Shown here: piece after piece, positions 35,333-45,238 of the stretch
How positions within the stretch are numbered: position 1 is the first letter of the stretch
How the letters are laid out: each line of letters opens with the position of its first letter
Assembly (NCBI RefSeq): GCF_002077155.1
Contig: NZ_CP015027.1
Coordinates: forward strand, 496,001 to 560,000
DNA length: 64,000 nt
Direction: 5' to 3'
DNA from: Sporosarcina sp. P33
GTDB lineage: Bacteria; Bacillota; Bacilli; Bacillales_A; Planococcaceae
Notes under the pieces: generated by a model
What the model saw: the letters and a program-made list of their open reading frames with translations, nothing else
Told to the model about the DNA's origin: nothing
Databases searched by the model: none
Program-made: the position numbers and the translations under genes

Positions 35333-38224
35333 TTATTTCATAAAGCTTTCAAAAGCCTGCTCAGTTAAAAAGACATCCCTCGGTCTGCTTCCCCGCTGCT
35401 CGGAAATGAATTGGTTTGCTTCCATACGGTCAATTAGTTTTGCCGCCCGGTTATAGCCTATGCTGAAATGGCGCTGTAATGAAGAGGTTGAGGCACTCCC
35501 CTGCTCAATCACAAAACTGCAGGCCTGCTCAAATAACGGATCCGTTTCCTCTTCTTGAACAGCTGCTGCCAGCAAGTCATCCTGCCCGAATAAATAGTCC
35601 GGTTCTGCTTCGCTGCGAACATGTTCTATTATACGCTCGATTTCATCATCCGTGACAAATGTCCCCTGAAGACGCACAGGCGCTGACTGACCGTTGCCCA
35701 AATAGAGCATGTCGCCTTTACCAAGCAGACGATCCGCACCTACCGTATCCAATATCGTTCTCGAATCTACTTGAGATGAGACTGCAAATGCAATACGTGT
35801 CGGAATATTCGCTTTAATCGTACCCGTGATGACATCGACGGAAGGCCGCTGAGTGGCGATAATTAAATGAATACCGCAAGCTCTTGCTTTTTGCGTAATC
35901 CGGCTGATCGACACTTCTACATCAGCAGGCGCCATCATCATCAAATCAGCTAATTCGTCAATTACGACAAGAATATATGGCATTTTTAAAGAGAAACGTC
36001 GTGATTCCATGACCATTTCATTGTAGCGCTCAATATTACGGACACCGGAATGTGCGAACAGCTCATAGCGCCGCTCCATTTCGTTCACTGCCCATTTCAG
36101 TGCAGCAGTTGCTGCTTTCACATCGGTGATAACCGGACTCAATAAATGCGGAATGCCATTGTAAGGTGCCAATTCCACCATTTTCGGGTCAATCAATAAT
36201 AGTTTTAAGTCATGATAGGAAGCTTTATAGAGCAAACTGATCAGCAATGAATTAATACACACTGATTTACCGGAGCCTGTGGCACCAGCAATCATTCCAT
36301 GCGGCATCTTCCGCAGATCTATTGTTTGCGGCTCCCCTGTCAGGCTGAGGCCCAGCACAGCTTCTAAAGGGGAACGTGAACTTTTGAAAGGTTCGCTTTC
36401 AATGACTTCTGATATACGCACCGCACGCGTCTTACGGTTTGGAATTTCGATTCCAATCATTCTTGTCCCCGGGATGGGCGCTTGAATCCGGATATCCCTA
36501 GCCGCCAGTGACAGTTTTAAATCATCCGTCAGATTACGGATCTTACTCACTTTCGTTCCTTGCTCCACAGTCAGTTCAAACATAGTTACAGCAGGCCCTT
36601 GCACAGCTGCAACGACTGTTGCCTGGACGGAGAAGTGAGATAAAGTTTCAACGAGCGCAGCGGACTGCGATGCAAGCCATTCCTCGTCGATTACTTCTTC
36701 TTCGGGCGGCGCCAAATAATCCACTGTCGGAAAACCGTAAGTCGGCGGCAGTTCTTCAAGCACCTCTTCTTCCGGTTCTTCTGCGATGGCTTTGGTTTCT
36801 GCAGCGCTTGTTTCAGCTTCTGCCGGTGCAGTCGCTGTTGCAGATACAGCAGGTTCAACTGCGATAGTTTCCGGTTCTTCTATTATAGTTTGCTCTGCAG
36901 CTGCAGTTTCTGTTTCTGGGGATTTCTCTTCTTCCCGCTGTTTTTTTGCGGCATTCTCTGCTATCAGCTGTTCTACCCTTGCCGCTAACTTCTCTTTGTC
37001 AGATTTAAGCATCAAAACATTAAACGGCACTACTTTCTCTTTCTTTTTTTGTTCGGTTTCTTCATTGATGTGATCATTTTCTGTTTCTATGTCTGTTTCT
37101 GATAGCGACTCTTGTGTTTCTGATTGTAATTCTTGTGTTTGTTCTGTTTGGTCTGCTTCTGCTGTCACAGTAATTCTTTCATCTTCTTCAATCAGCGGTT
37201 CTTCTGTTTCCAGGAATTCGGATTGCGGGTGTTCTGCTGCTGATTCCGTTACTGCTTCCTGCAGCTGTTCCGTTGCTTCGATCGGAGTTGGTTCTTCAGT
37301 CGCCGCTGCCGGTTCTGCTGCAGGCTCTTCTGCCTTAGGTTCTGCTATTTCAGGCTGAATAGCTTTCGGTTTTTCAGCTGCTTCTATTTCCAGGTCTTTC
37401 TGCCGTGATGCTGCTTCTGCTTCCGCAATTTCAACAGGCTTTTGCGCAACCGGTTCGTTTGCAGCGGGAACAGAGTCACTTGCACTTTTCTGCTCTGATA
37501 GACTCTTTTCTGTTGAACTAGCAAATATCGGCTTTTTCTTCGGCTGCTGCATAGAAGTTTCATATTTCGATAGTTGGGCCACTTGCGCTTCAAGCCTATC
37601 GTGCGATTCTTTATCCTCGGCATTCTTCTTATCTATGACTGCCTGCATAGCCTCACTGATCGGCGAACTATTCTTCAGACCGTAAACAGGCGACGGCACA
37701 TGCGTTGGCGTAAAAGGTCTTTTCATTTTCTTCGGCTTTTCTTGTTTTACTGTTTCTTCCTGCGGCCGCGGCGTTCTTTGCGGCTGAATTTGCTCAGGTT
37801 CCACAGTTTCAGGACGCCGTCTTGGTTGACCGGAAAACGGTAAAGGCAGCGGGTTGTCGGTTGGCGGTATAATTCTGGCAATTTCACGTTTCGTTTCTGC
37901 GCGATAGATTTTGCCGCTCCGCTCATATTTACCCGGCCAAAGTTCATTTTGGTGGAGAGGGATAATTTCATACTCTTCCGCCGCCGCGTCATTTTGTAAA
38001 TACTCTTTTGTATATTCATCACGGTCGGCAGCAGGCTCCCATCCGTATATTTCATGGTCAGAAACTATTGGAAATCTAAAGTTAGATTTTTTATTCTCAT
38101 CGTGGTTTTCTTCAAGATTTTCATTTGTATTTTCAATGTTTGATTGTTCAAATAGTACGTTTGACTTTTTATGGCCTTCTTCCATTTGCTGAAGGCGTCT
38201 TTTCATATTCCGTAGCCAGCTCAA
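35333..38224 (-). CDS. sftA: DNA translocase SftA (FtsK/SpoIIIE family, soluble)
   Basis: Division-associated DNA pump that clears chromosomes from the closing septum. 963 residues without the N-terminal membrane segments of FtsK. Residues about 130-520 are a low-complexity linker very rich in Glu, Ala, Pro and Thr. The motor has Walker A GATGSGKSVC near 645 and Walker B VVIDELADLMM. The C-terminal gamma winged helix (SSLQRHFSIGYNRAAKLIDRM) reads DNA polarity sequences. The start is TTG 38224: it gives MSWL as in B. subtilis SftA, AAAGAG lies seven bases before, and the predicted promoter places the upstream ATG at 38251 before the transcript begins. Confidence 0.92.
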   Translation of the reverse strand: MSWLRNMKRRLQQMEEGHKKSNVLFEQSNIENTNENLEENHDENKKSNFRFPIVSDHEIYGWEPAADRDEYTKEYLQNDAAAEEYEIIPLHQNELWPGKYERSGKIYRAETKREIARIIPPTDNPLPLPFSGQPRRRPETVEPEQIQPQRTPRPQEETVKQEKPKKMKRPFTPTHVPSPVYGLKNSSPISEAMQAVIDKKNAEDKESHDRLEAQVAQLSKYETSMQQPKKKPIFASSTEKSLSEQKSASDSVPAANEPVAQKPVEIAEAEAASRQKDLEIEAAEKPKAIQPEIAEPKAEEPAAEPAAATEEPTPIEATEQLQEAVTESAAEHPQSEFLETEEPLIEEDERITVTAEADQTEQTQELQSETQESLSETDIETENDHINEETEQKKKEKVVPFNVLMLKSDKEKLAARVEQLIAENAAKKQREEEKSPETETAAAEQTIIEEPETIAVEPAVSATATAPAEAETSAAETKAIAEEPEEEVLEELPPTYGFPTVDYLAPPEEEVIDEEWLASQSAALVETLSHFSVQATVVAAVQGPAVTMFELTVEQGTKVSKIRNLTDDLKLSLAARDIRIQAPIPGTRMIGIEIPNRKTRAVRISEVIESEPFKSSRSPLEAVLGLSLTGEPQTIDLRKMPHGMIAGATGSGKSVCINSLLISLLYKASYHDLKLLLIDPKMVELAPYNGIPHLLSPVITDVKAATAALKWAVNEMERRYELFAHSGVRNIERYNEMVMESRRFSLKMPYILVVIDELADLMMMAPADVEVSISRITQKARACGIHLIIATQRPSVDVITGTIKANIPTRIAFAVSSQVDSRTILDTVGADRLLGKGDMLYLGNGQSAPVRLQGTFVTDDEIERIIEHVRSEAEPDYLFGQDDLLAAAVQEEETDPLFEQACSFVIEQGSASTSSLQRHFSIGYNRAAKLIDRMEANQFISEQRGSRPRDVFLTEQAFESFMK

Positions 38225-38254
38225 ATATATCACTCTTTTCATATCAATCATTTC

Positions 38255-38284
38255 ATTTTAACAGGTTACCTATCCGGAAATCAA
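38255..38284 (-). promoter_or_regulatory. Promoter of sftA
   Basis: Minus strand TTGATT (38279-38284), 18 bases, TG-T-TAAAAT (-10 at 38255-38260) with the extended -10 TG. Transcription would start near 38248. Confidence 0.6.
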
Positions 38285-38339
38285 ACAGTTCTGCGCGTTT
38301 TACGCAGATTTTGACGAATTGTAACCTTTGTAACATGAA

Positions 38340-38392
38340 AATAAAAAAGCTTTTGCCACAAGCTTGTCGAAGCTTGCAGCAAAAGCTGATTT
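38340..38392 (-). terminator. Terminator of the ytoP-ytpR operon
   Basis: AGCTTTTGC (38348-38356) pairs with GCAAAAGCT (38379-38387), with an inner AAGCTT/AAGCTT pairing, then a T-run on the minus strand. Confidence 0.75.
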
Positions 38393-38411
38393 CAATGGGT
38401 ATCTTTACCAG

Positions 38412-39017
38412 TTACGCTTCAAAAGCTTCTCCTGTTTTTCTATCATCTTCGAGTACGAGAATTCCTTTGGCATCAGGAGCATCTTTGAGATCAAGTTCTT
38501 TCGCTGAACAAATCATTCCGGATGATGCCACTCCGCGAAGTTCTGCATCACGAATAATCATTCCTGAAGGCATGACAGCGCCTACTTTCGCAACGACAAC
38601 TTTCTGTCCGGCCTCTACGTTCGGCGCGCCGCAGACGATTTGAAGTGTTTCTTCTCCCACGTCCACCTGACAAATGTTTAATTTATCAGCATTTGGATGT
38701 TTTTCTTTCTCTGTTACATATCCTACTACAAATTTAGGAGTGAAATCTAAGTCCAATTCCAGTTCAACACCATTTTCGCTCAGCGCTTTTTGCAGCTGCT
38801 CACCAAGTTCTTCTGTTAATTCTACCTGGCCTTTTGCATCTGCAGAGACATAGCGGGAAGCCTCAAACAAATTGAATGCCACCGTTTTCCCCGTTTTTTC
38901 ATCGTTAATCAATGCCACATCATTTTTTCTTTCAGATGTAATGGAAGCCGGTTTTTCTGTTGTAAGCTGTACGAACAGAACATCGCCGACACCTTCTGGA
39001 TTATAAAATATATTCAT
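38412..39017 (-). CDS. ytpR: YtpR, tRNA-binding domain (EMAP-like) protein
   Basis: 201 residues. The C-terminal half (about 90-195) is the OB-fold tRNA-binding domain also found at the start of the PheRS beta subunit: [24 protein letters not shown] (part) and [23 protein letters not shown] (part). The N-terminal 90 residues are the DUF4479-type domain of YtpR. Its physiological role is not known; a stand-alone tRNA or quality-control function is inference. It overlaps the ytpQ-like gene upstream by four bases. Confidence 0.92.
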   Translation of the reverse strand: MNIFYNPEGVGDVLFVQLTTEKPASITSERKNDVALINDEKTGKTVAFNLFEASRYVSADAKGQVELTEELGEQLQKALSENGVELELDLDFTPKFVVGYVTEKEKHPNADKLNICQVDVGEETLQIVCGAPNVEAGQKVVVAKVGAVMPSGMIIRDAELRGVASSGMICSAKELDLKDAPDAKGILVLEDDRKTGEAFEA

Positions 39018-39829
39018 TTTTTCTTTTCCCTTCTAGCCACTCTGTTTTTTGCCATAATAAATATGGGTTCAAGCTTGCCGTCTTCGTAAATGAAAGACAG
39101 CGACGTAACAGGCACAGCACCTGTCGTGAAAAACTGCATAGCAATTTGTGCAATGACGTCATAGCCGGTATCATTACGAATATCCCCAATGATTAATACG
39201 TCCTGATGAGGAACCGACACCACCATATGTCCTTCAATTTTTTGCTCCATTTCCTTCAGAAACGGCTGATTCAATATTCTGCTTGCATCGTAGCCGTCAT
39301 TATTATTGATGAAGTAAAAAATGTTATCAGATACTACATCCTGTTTATAAGCAGTCGGCAAGGATTTCACCGTAAACATGGCGACTTCCTGCACTTCTTG
39401 CTCAGTCATCTTCATATCAGCCAACATACCTTCATCAATCAGGCGGTATGTGCTTCCCAAGTCGAGTGCATAGAAAATCCTCGTTTCTGCCGTATGATCC
39501 TTCGTAAGGAACGGTTGTCCTGCAGAACTTTTAACCGGGAATGACGTGGAACGAATGACCGGATAAATCGTACTTTCACCCGCGAATCCTACTTCCTGTT
39601 CCTTCTCCATCGCATTAAACGTTTCTAAAACCGTGTAGACCACTTCATCAATCGCGCGTTCTTTTTTTTGCTCATACTTTGATAAAATCTCAGGCAGCGA
39701 AATGTCGATTCCTTTATGAAGAGTATGGTGTACAATCCGCAACTTGTCTGCTTTCCGGTCAAACTGCCACTCAAATTTCTCTTTAGGCAAGCGTTTCTTC
39801 AGTTCTTCCACCAAATCTTTTGCTTTCAT
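39014..39829 (-). CDS. ytpQ: DUF1444 family protein YtpQ
   Basis: 271-residue cytoplasmic protein of the DUF1444 family, function unknown. It begins [14 protein letters not shown], has the family segments VRSTSFP and [11 protein letters not shown]-like (here [10 protein letters not shown]) and [15 protein letters not shown], and ends in a basic [11 protein letters not shown] 39829 follows GAGAGGG. The end overlaps the start of ytpR (ATGA), so the pair is translationally coupled, as in B. subtilis. Confidence 0.88.
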   Translation of the reverse strand: MKAKDLVEELKKRLPKEKFEWQFDRKADKLRIVHHTLHKGIDISLPEILSKYEQKKERAIDEVVYTVLETFNAMEKEQEVGFAGESTIYPVIRSTSFPVKSSAGQPFLTKDHTAETRIFYALDLGSTYRLIDEGMLADMKMTEQEVQEVAMFTVKSLPTAYKQDVVSDNIFYFINNNDGYDASRILNQPFLKEMEQKIEGHMVVSVPHQDVLIIGDIRNDTGYDVIAQIAMQFFTTGAVPVTSLSFIYEDGKLEPIFIMAKNRVARREKKK

Positions 39830-39864
39830 TGTCGTCCCTCTCCTTCCGTGCTCAAAATCTTCGA

Positions 39865-40383
39865 TCACTTATCGTCATGCTGGACGGAACGGGCAATCTC
39901 CATCATCTTCTTCAAATAGGCGCTGGTGTTTTCTTCATTCGTCACTGTTTCCACTTTTGCACCGCCCACGCTGGCAATCAATTCCACTAACTTTTCACCT
40001 TTTTGAACGACAGCCACAAAACCGAATGCTTCATCTTTAGAGAATGTCTTTGCACCAATCAGGTGATCCGGTTCGTCAGTCAGCAGCACGTCATAGTAAA
40101 CGTGGCTGTTTTTCTTCTCGTTCGGATTGACTGTTACGTAAAAGGAGTCATTTCTTTTTGTTAAGACTATTTTCTGTGAAGTTGATTCTTTATCCATCCG
40201 CATCGTCGGCGGTTTATAGAATTCAATATCGCCTACCGTCTGATTCGTTTTTTCGGCATTCAATTCAAATACCTTTTTCGCTGAAACAAACGCATCATCG
40301 GTTCGAACTTCCACTTTCTGACTACATCCGGCCAGTACGACAGCCAGCAGCAGCAGTAAGAAAACCTTTCCACTTCGCAACAT
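39865..40383 (-). CDS. Putative lipoprotein of unknown function
   Basis: 172 residues. A basic start, a hydrophobic stretch VFLLLLLAVV and the lipobox LAGC (Cys near residue 20) mark a lipoprotein anchored on the outer face of the membrane. The mature part is mixed alpha/beta with no motif I recognise. The start is ATG 40383 after GGGGGGAA; the longer frame to 40413 lacks support. It stands in the place where B. subtilis has ytpP, a thioredoxin-like gene, and is in the same minus-strand operon as ytpQ and ytpR. No CxxC is present, so it is not a diverged thioredoxin. Confidence 0.75.
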   Translation of the reverse strand: MLRSGKVFLLLLLAVVLAGCSQKVEVRTDDAFVSAKKVFELNAEKTNQTVGDIEFYKPPTMRMDKESTSQKIVLTKRNDSFYVTVNPNEKKNSHVYYDVLLTDEPDHLIGAKTFSKDEAFGFVAVVQKGEKLVELIASVGGAKVETVTNEENTSAYLKKMMEIARSVQHDDK

Positions 40384-40426
40384 CCAGGTTCCCCCCTTCT
40401 CTACTTCGTTCAATTTTCTATCAGTC

Positions 40427-40975
40427 CTATTCTAATCGCATACTGCCGCTATTGCAATCAGCAGCCGTGGAGCGGAGGCGATATAAGAGCTGACCGATCA
40501 ATAGCCGCATAATGTGTTCAAATAACGCATCTCTTGGCACAAGCTGTGCTGTCAGCATGCCCATAGCCCCTTCAGACATGCGAATTTGTTTCTTATTAAA
40601 ATAGCGGTCAACGGCATCTCCCAATTCCTTGCCGTTTCGTATTTCATCCGCCAGTTCTTCCGGCAGCGGAATTTGAGCGCCTGCCGCTGTATATACTTCG
40701 CCTTCAGGTGTGGCAAGCGCACCCCAGTTGCACAAATACATGACACCTTCCAGCATGTGGACGCCGCCTTCCAAGCCGATGCCGTACGTTCCCTGTGCCG
40801 CTGCCATTGCACGGTTGATCGCGCCCCGCCTTGTTTCCGCATCGCTCATCGGCTGGTCACTGACGCCCGAAGGAACGGAAGCTGATGAAATTGTACTATT
40901 TTCCATGCAGTGTTCAATAACCCGCACGGCAGCACGCTTCTTCGCCTGATTTTTTGAGCCGAGAACAAATTTCAT
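40427..40975 (-). CDS. DUF84 family inosine/xanthosine triphosphatase-like protein
   Basis: 182 residues of the DUF84 (YjjX-type) house-cleaning NTPase family, which hydrolyses ITP and XTP. It opens with FVLGSKNQAKKRAA, has VPSGVSDQPMSDAETRRGAINRA (part) in the middle and GIGLEGGVH, the acidic metal-binding segment; YLCNWGALATPEG follows. It lies 27 bases downstream of the M42 peptidase gene and is probably co-transcribed with it and the lipoprotein gene. Confidence 0.8.
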   Translation of the reverse strand: MKFVLGSKNQAKKRAAVRVIEHCMENSTISSASVPSGVSDQPMSDAETRRGAINRAMAAAQGTYGIGLEGGVHMLEGVMYLCNWGALATPEGEVYTAAGAQIPLPEELADEIRNGKELGDAVDRYFNKKQIRMSEGAMGMLTAQLVPRDALFEHIMRLLIGQLLYRLRSTAADCNSGSMRLE

Positions 40976-41002
40976 TCAGCATACCTCCTCACTTGGAACT
41001 TG

Positions 41003-42076
41003 TCAGCAGTTCTGTTTAATGGTTTCTACGGTTGTTTTATCGCATGCTTTTACTAATTGTGTAATTAATTCCTTCGCTGCTGCATAATCATCTGTGTGGA
41101 TGATCGAAGCCGCAGTATGGATGTAGCGTGAACAAATACCGATGACGGCACTTGGCACGCCGTTATTCGCAATATGCACTTGCCCTGCATCCGTACCGCC
41201 CTGGGAAACAAAGTATTGATAGGGAATGTTATGCGTTTCCGCCGTATCCAGAATAAATTCACGCATTCCGCGGTGAGTCACCATGGAACGGTCCATAATT
41301 CGCAATAATGTTCCTTGACCTAACTGACCGAATTCTTGCTTATTGCCGCTTGCGTCATTAGCTGGACTGGCGTCAAGTGCGAAGAATAAATCCGGATCAA
41401 TCATGCGCGCCGCTGTCTGTGCACCGCGCAAACCGACTTCTTCCATAACAGTGGCACCTGAATATAATGTATTCGGCAATGTTTCATTCTTCACTTCTTT
41501 AAGGAGTTCGACGGCAAGGCCGCAGCCATATCGATTATCCCATGCTTTGGCCATAATCTTTTTCGGATTTGCCATCGGCGTGAACGGACATATCGGAAGA
41601 ATCTGCTGTCCCGGACGAATTCCAAAACTTTCTGCATCTGCTTTATCGTCTGCACCCACATCAATGAGCATATTTTTAATGTCCATCGGCTTGCTGCGTT
41701 CGGCTTCGCTCAGCAAGTGCGGCGGAATCGATCCGATGACACCTGGAATATCTGCATCTTCTGTGATAATCTGCACCCGCTGTGCAAGCAAGACTTGGTT
41801 CCACCAGCCGCCTAAAGGCTGAAAACGAAGCATCCCGTTATCCGTAATGCCTGTTACCATGAAGCCGACTTCATCCATATGGCCGGCAACCATGATCGTA
41901 GGCTGGTCTTCTTTACCCCGGCGAACGCCAAAGACGCCGCCCAGACCGTCCTGAACAATTTCATCCGCATTTTGTGCCAGCTGTTCACGCATAAAAGCCC
42001 GGACGCGGTACTCATTACCCGGTGCGCCCGGAAGTTCAGTCAATGTACGAAATAAATCCAATGTCTCTTTTTTCAT
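41003..42076 (-). CDS. ytoP: M42 family metallo-aminopeptidase YtoP
   Basis: Dinuclear metal aminopeptidase (glutamyl aminopeptidase/cellulase-M group) likely forming a large tetrahedral cytosolic particle. 357 residues; metal ligands in [29 protein letters not shown] and LDASP, with [13 protein letters not shown] near the C-terminus. GTGAGGGA precedes ATG 42076. First gene of the minus-strand ytoP-DUF84-lipoprotein-ytpQ-ytpR unit, divergent from ytzB as in B. subtilis. Confidence 0.93.
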   Translation of the reverse strand: MKKETLDLFRTLTELPGAPGNEYRVRAFMREQLAQNADEIVQDGLGGVFGVRRGKEDQPTIMVAGHMDEVGFMVTGITDNGMLRFQPLGGWWNQVLLAQRVQIITEDADIPGVIGSIPPHLLSEAERSKPMDIKNMLIDVGADDKADAESFGIRPGQQILPICPFTPMANPKKIMAKAWDNRYGCGLAVELLKEVKNETLPNTLYSGATVMEEVGLRGAQTAARMIDPDLFFALDASPANDASGNKQEFGQLGQGTLLRIMDRSMVTHRGMREFILDTAETHNIPYQYFVSQGGTDAGQVHIANNGVPSAVIGICSRYIHTAASIIHTDDYAAAKELITQLVKACDKTTVETIKQNC

Positions 42077-42278
42077 CTGAATCCCTCACTTCTTATACTG
42101 TCTATTCGTATTATATCCACATCCCAAACAGATGAAAACTAATTAGGTCAGGAATCTGCTTTACCCTAAGTGCCATACTGAATAAATGGGGCATTCGAGA
42201 AAGGCTTTTGAATCGCCATGCTCTTTTAAACTATGTTACACTATAAGAAACGATTTGCGAAGGAGGCTGCAATTAGCC

Positions 42279-42593
42279 ATGAGAGTAAAAGAATTTTTAG
42301 CCGGAATATTAACTGGAGTTGCTGCAGGCGTAGTAGTGAATGAGGCATTTAACCGTTATAATGAAGAAGTACCTGCTGACAACGTACTGAAAAAAGTAAA
42401 AGACGCATTCAAAGAAGAAGGTCCCATCGATGGTTCTTGGATTGTTATGAAGCCTGAACCTTACACAAATCACGTGATTACAATGGACGTTTACCGCGGT
42501 GGCGTTTCACGAATGAAAGACGGCAAGCTCGAGCAATACGAGTTCGCAGCTGACGCGAAAACCGGCACTGTCGTAGAATTAGTTCGTCAGTAA
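42279..42593 (+). CDS. ytzB: Small PepSY-domain-like protein YtzB
   Basis: 104 residues: a hydrophobic N-terminal stretch (FLAGILTGVAAGVVVNEAF, about 5-23) that may be a membrane anchor or uncleaved signal, then a small PepSY-like alpha/beta domain (DGSWIVMKPEPY and FAADAKTGTVVELV). PepSY proteins are thought to inhibit or handle proteases; it is divergent from the YtoP peptidase. Start ATG 42279 after AAGGAGG, giving a normal-sized protein. A strong terminator follows. Confidence 0.82.
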   Translation: MRVKEFLAGILTGVAAGVVVNEAFNRYNEEVPADNVLKKVKDAFKEEGPIDGSWIVMKPEPYTNHVITMDVYRGGVSRMKDGKLEQYEFAADAKTGTVVELVRQ

Positions 42594-42617
42594 TCCTATA
42601 CAAACCCAATAAAAATG

Positions 42618-42662
42618 GGCTGTCGCAAGAAGTGAACCAACTTCTTGCGACAGCCTTTTTTT
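42618..42662 (+). terminator. ytzB terminator
   Basis: Perfect 15-bp inverted repeat (42618-42632 with 42641-42655) followed by seven T's. Confidence 0.9.
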
Positions 42663-42727
42663 GTGCAGCTCTTCTGCAGGATAACTGGTTTATGCAGGGT
42701 GACGTCATGGTAATAAGGGAAGCGACA

Positions 42728-44270
42728 CGGCATTGAACTCACTGCGGCGCTTGCGGATGGCTACGCAATGAGCCGGACAGGAAGATCGCCTGGCTGTCTC
42801 ATCACTTCGCCCACCGCTTGGAAGGCGCCTTCGTTCAGTAAGCGGAAATCACTTTGGCTACTGATTTTTGAAAAGTGACGGGCAAGTGCTGTGCAGACGG
42901 ATTTTGCTCTTTAGCATCACGACTGCATTACATAGTCTGACGCCTTTGTGAAAAGAGACGCGAAACGGCTTTGAACCCACTGCGGCGCTTGCGGATGGCT
43001 ACGCGATGAGCCAGACAGGAAGAGCACCTGGCTGTCTCATCACTTCGCCTACCGCTTGTAAGGCGCCTCCGTTTAGTTAGGGAAAAGCGAAAAATGACAC
43101 TTCTCTTGCCAAAGCACACGCCAATCGACAACCAGTCACTGCACTTCTTCTCTTTTAAAAGAGTACTGGGATTGCTCCCACTCTGCAGCGCAGGCACAAC
43201 TGCGGGGTCGGCCGAAGTCATGAGACAACTGGCACGGACTTCGCCAGCTGGCTCATGACGTAAGGCAATCCCCCACGTGCCGGCGCGGGTCCAAAGAGCT
43301 GGCACTTGCTAACTCTAATCCCCAACACCTAGTCGAGCAACGCCGCAAAACCAGAGCCAGAACGGCATTAAACTCACTGCGGTGCTTGCGGATGGCTACG
43401 CAATGAGCCAGACAGGAAGATCGCCTGGCTGTCTCATCACTTCGCCGACCGCTTGGAAGGCGCCTCCGTTCAGTTAGGGGAAAGCAAAAAATGACACGTC
43501 TTTTGCTAAGGCATACCCCAGTCGGCAACGTGTCACTGAACTTCTTCTCCTATAAACCACAACCTGGATTGCCTCCACTAAGCAGCGCAGGCACAACTGC
43601 GAGGTCGGCCGAAGTCATGAGACAACTGGCACGCACTTCGCCAGCTGGCTCATGACGAAAGGCAATCCCCCACGTGCCGGCGCGGGTCCTAAAAGCTGAC
43701 CCTCTCCCACTTCAAACTCCAACAACCAGTCGAGCAACGTCCCATCACCAATGCCAGAACGGCATTGAACTCACTGCGGTGCTTGCGGATGGCTACGCAA
43801 TGAGCCAGACAGGAAGATCGCCTGGCTGTCTCATCACTTCGCCGACCGCTTGGAAGGCGCCTCCGTTCAGTTAGGGGATAGCAAAAAATGACACGTCTTT
43901 TGCTAAGGCATACCCCAGTCGGCAACGTGTCACTGAACTTCTTCTCCTATAAAACACAACCCGGATTGCTTCCACTCAGCAGCGCAGGCACAACTGCGGG
44001 GTCGGCCGAAGTCATGAGACAACTGGCGCGCCCTTCGCCAGCTGGCTCATGACGAAAGGCAATCCCCCACGTGCCGGCGCGGGTCCTAAAAGCTGACCCT
44101 CTCCCACTTCAAACTCCAACAACCAGTCGAGCCACGTCCCATCACCAAAGCCTGAACGGCATTGTACTCACTGCGGCACAGTTCCTAACAATGGTCACTC
44201 ACTAACTCTAATCCCCAACACCAGCCGCCCCGAAAGCGCATTCATTTAGTCAGCGGATAAAGCGCTGTAC
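42728..44270. repeat. Tandem 397-bp repeats filling a gene-free 1.6 kb
   Basis: The word CGGCATTGAACTCACTGCGG, or a one- to three-base variant, starts units at 42728, 42966, 43363, 43760 and 44157. The last three intervals are exactly 397 bases; the first is a shortened, diverged unit and the last is broken off. Each full unit holds an imperfect 14-bp palindrome (ATGAGCCAGACAGG / CCTGGCTGTCTCAT) and a 17-bp-armed hairpin (for example 43614-43656). Open frames of 60-125 codons cross the repeats on both strands, but they follow the palindromes and lack ribosome sites. No gene is supported between 42593 and 44277. Confidence 0.88.
43614..43656. repeat. Long hairpin inside the 397-bp repeat
   Basis: GTCATGAG.CA.CTGGC against its complement, 15 of 17 pairs, around a nine-base loop. 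Equivalent hairpins occur in the neighbouring units near 43217 and 44011. Confidence 0.8.
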
Positions 44271-44276
44271 CTTCCC

Positions 44277-45122
44277 TTACCGAGTACGCGGCAGGCTGTC
44301 CACAATTGACTTCCCGTCTTCGCTGAACTTCGCCATACGATACACCGCGTCATGATAGAAAATAAACCCATAATTATTTGGAAGCGCTTCCTTCATCAAG
44401 CGCTCTTTTGCGTAAATAGAATCCATTGGATAGTCATCGTACGCAAGCACCCATAGCGGATTTGAATGCGCATGCGTCGGCATGATGTCCGCCATATGAA
44501 TCAGCGTCTCGCCGCCTTGCTCCAGCTTAATCACACTGTGGCCGTCACTATGGCCGCCGGTATGAAGCATCGTAATACCCGGAACTACTTCAAACTCCCC
44601 TTCAAACGTTTCCACCTGATCCTGAATCGGCTCCCAGTTTTCCGGCCAATACGTATTGCGTGAACGGATATTCGGCTCCCGCATCTCATCCCACTCTACT
44701 TTAGATGTATAGATGACTGCATTCTTAAATACCGAAATGAGCTGATCGCCTTCCCACTGCGTCAAACCTGCTGCATGGTCATTGTGCAAGTGAGTCATTA
44801 ACACTGCATCGATATCCGCCGGCGTTAAACCAAGCTCCGCCAGACTTTCCTCCACACGCGTCTCTGCTCTGACACCAAGATTGCGCTTTTTCTTCTCGTC
44901 CAGCTTTCCTTTTCCGATACCTGAATCAATTAAATAATTCTTATTTTGATATTGAATCAGTATAGGGTCTGTCCGCAGTTCAATTAAATTGTTCTCATCT
45001 GCTTCATAGCGTCTTGACCACAATGCTTTTGGCACGACGCCGAACATGGCACCGCCGTCCAGATAGTTTACGCCGCCGTCCAGCCACGTGAGTTTCATGT
45101 CATGAAAAGTTAATTGATCCAA
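44277..45122 (-). CDS. ytnP: YtnP-type metallo-beta-lactamase-fold lactonase
   Basis: Zinc hydrolase related to the B. subtilis quorum-quenching lactonase YtnP. The metal signature [12 protein letters not shown] lies near residue 105, followed by GGHSDGHSV and [14 protein letters not shown]. The start is TTG 45122, seven bases after GGGAGG, giving 281 residues, exactly the B. subtilis length; the in-frame codons upstream to 45236 have no ribosome site. It is next to trmB, as in B. subtilis. The biological substrate in this organism is unknown. Confidence 0.88.
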   Translation of the reverse strand: MDQLTFHDMKLTWLDGGVNYLDGGAMFGVVPKALWSRRYEADENNLIELRTDPILIQYQNKNYLIDSGIGKGKLDEKKKRNLGVRAETRVEESLAELGLTPADIDAVLMTHLHNDHAAGLTQWEGDQLISVFKNAVIYTSKVEWDEMREPNIRSRNTYWPENWEPIQDQVETFEGEFEVVPGITMLHTGGHSDGHSVIKLEQGGETLIHMADIMPTHAHSNPLWVLAYDDYPMDSIYAKERLMKEALPNNYGFIFYHDAVYRMAKFSEDGKSIVDSLPRTR

Positions 45123-45238
45123 ATTAATTCCTCCCTGCAATCCTAAATATTTGCCGTAACTGACGTTATACTTTTCCACTGATCCATACAGTCCCAGCGG
45201 AAAAGAACAACGTCCGGCATCTGTCTTTCTGCTCACAG

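Noticed and set aside
45123-45236. Longer YtnP start at 45236
   Set aside because: The TTG at 45122 has a strong ribosome site and gives the exact 281-residue family length.
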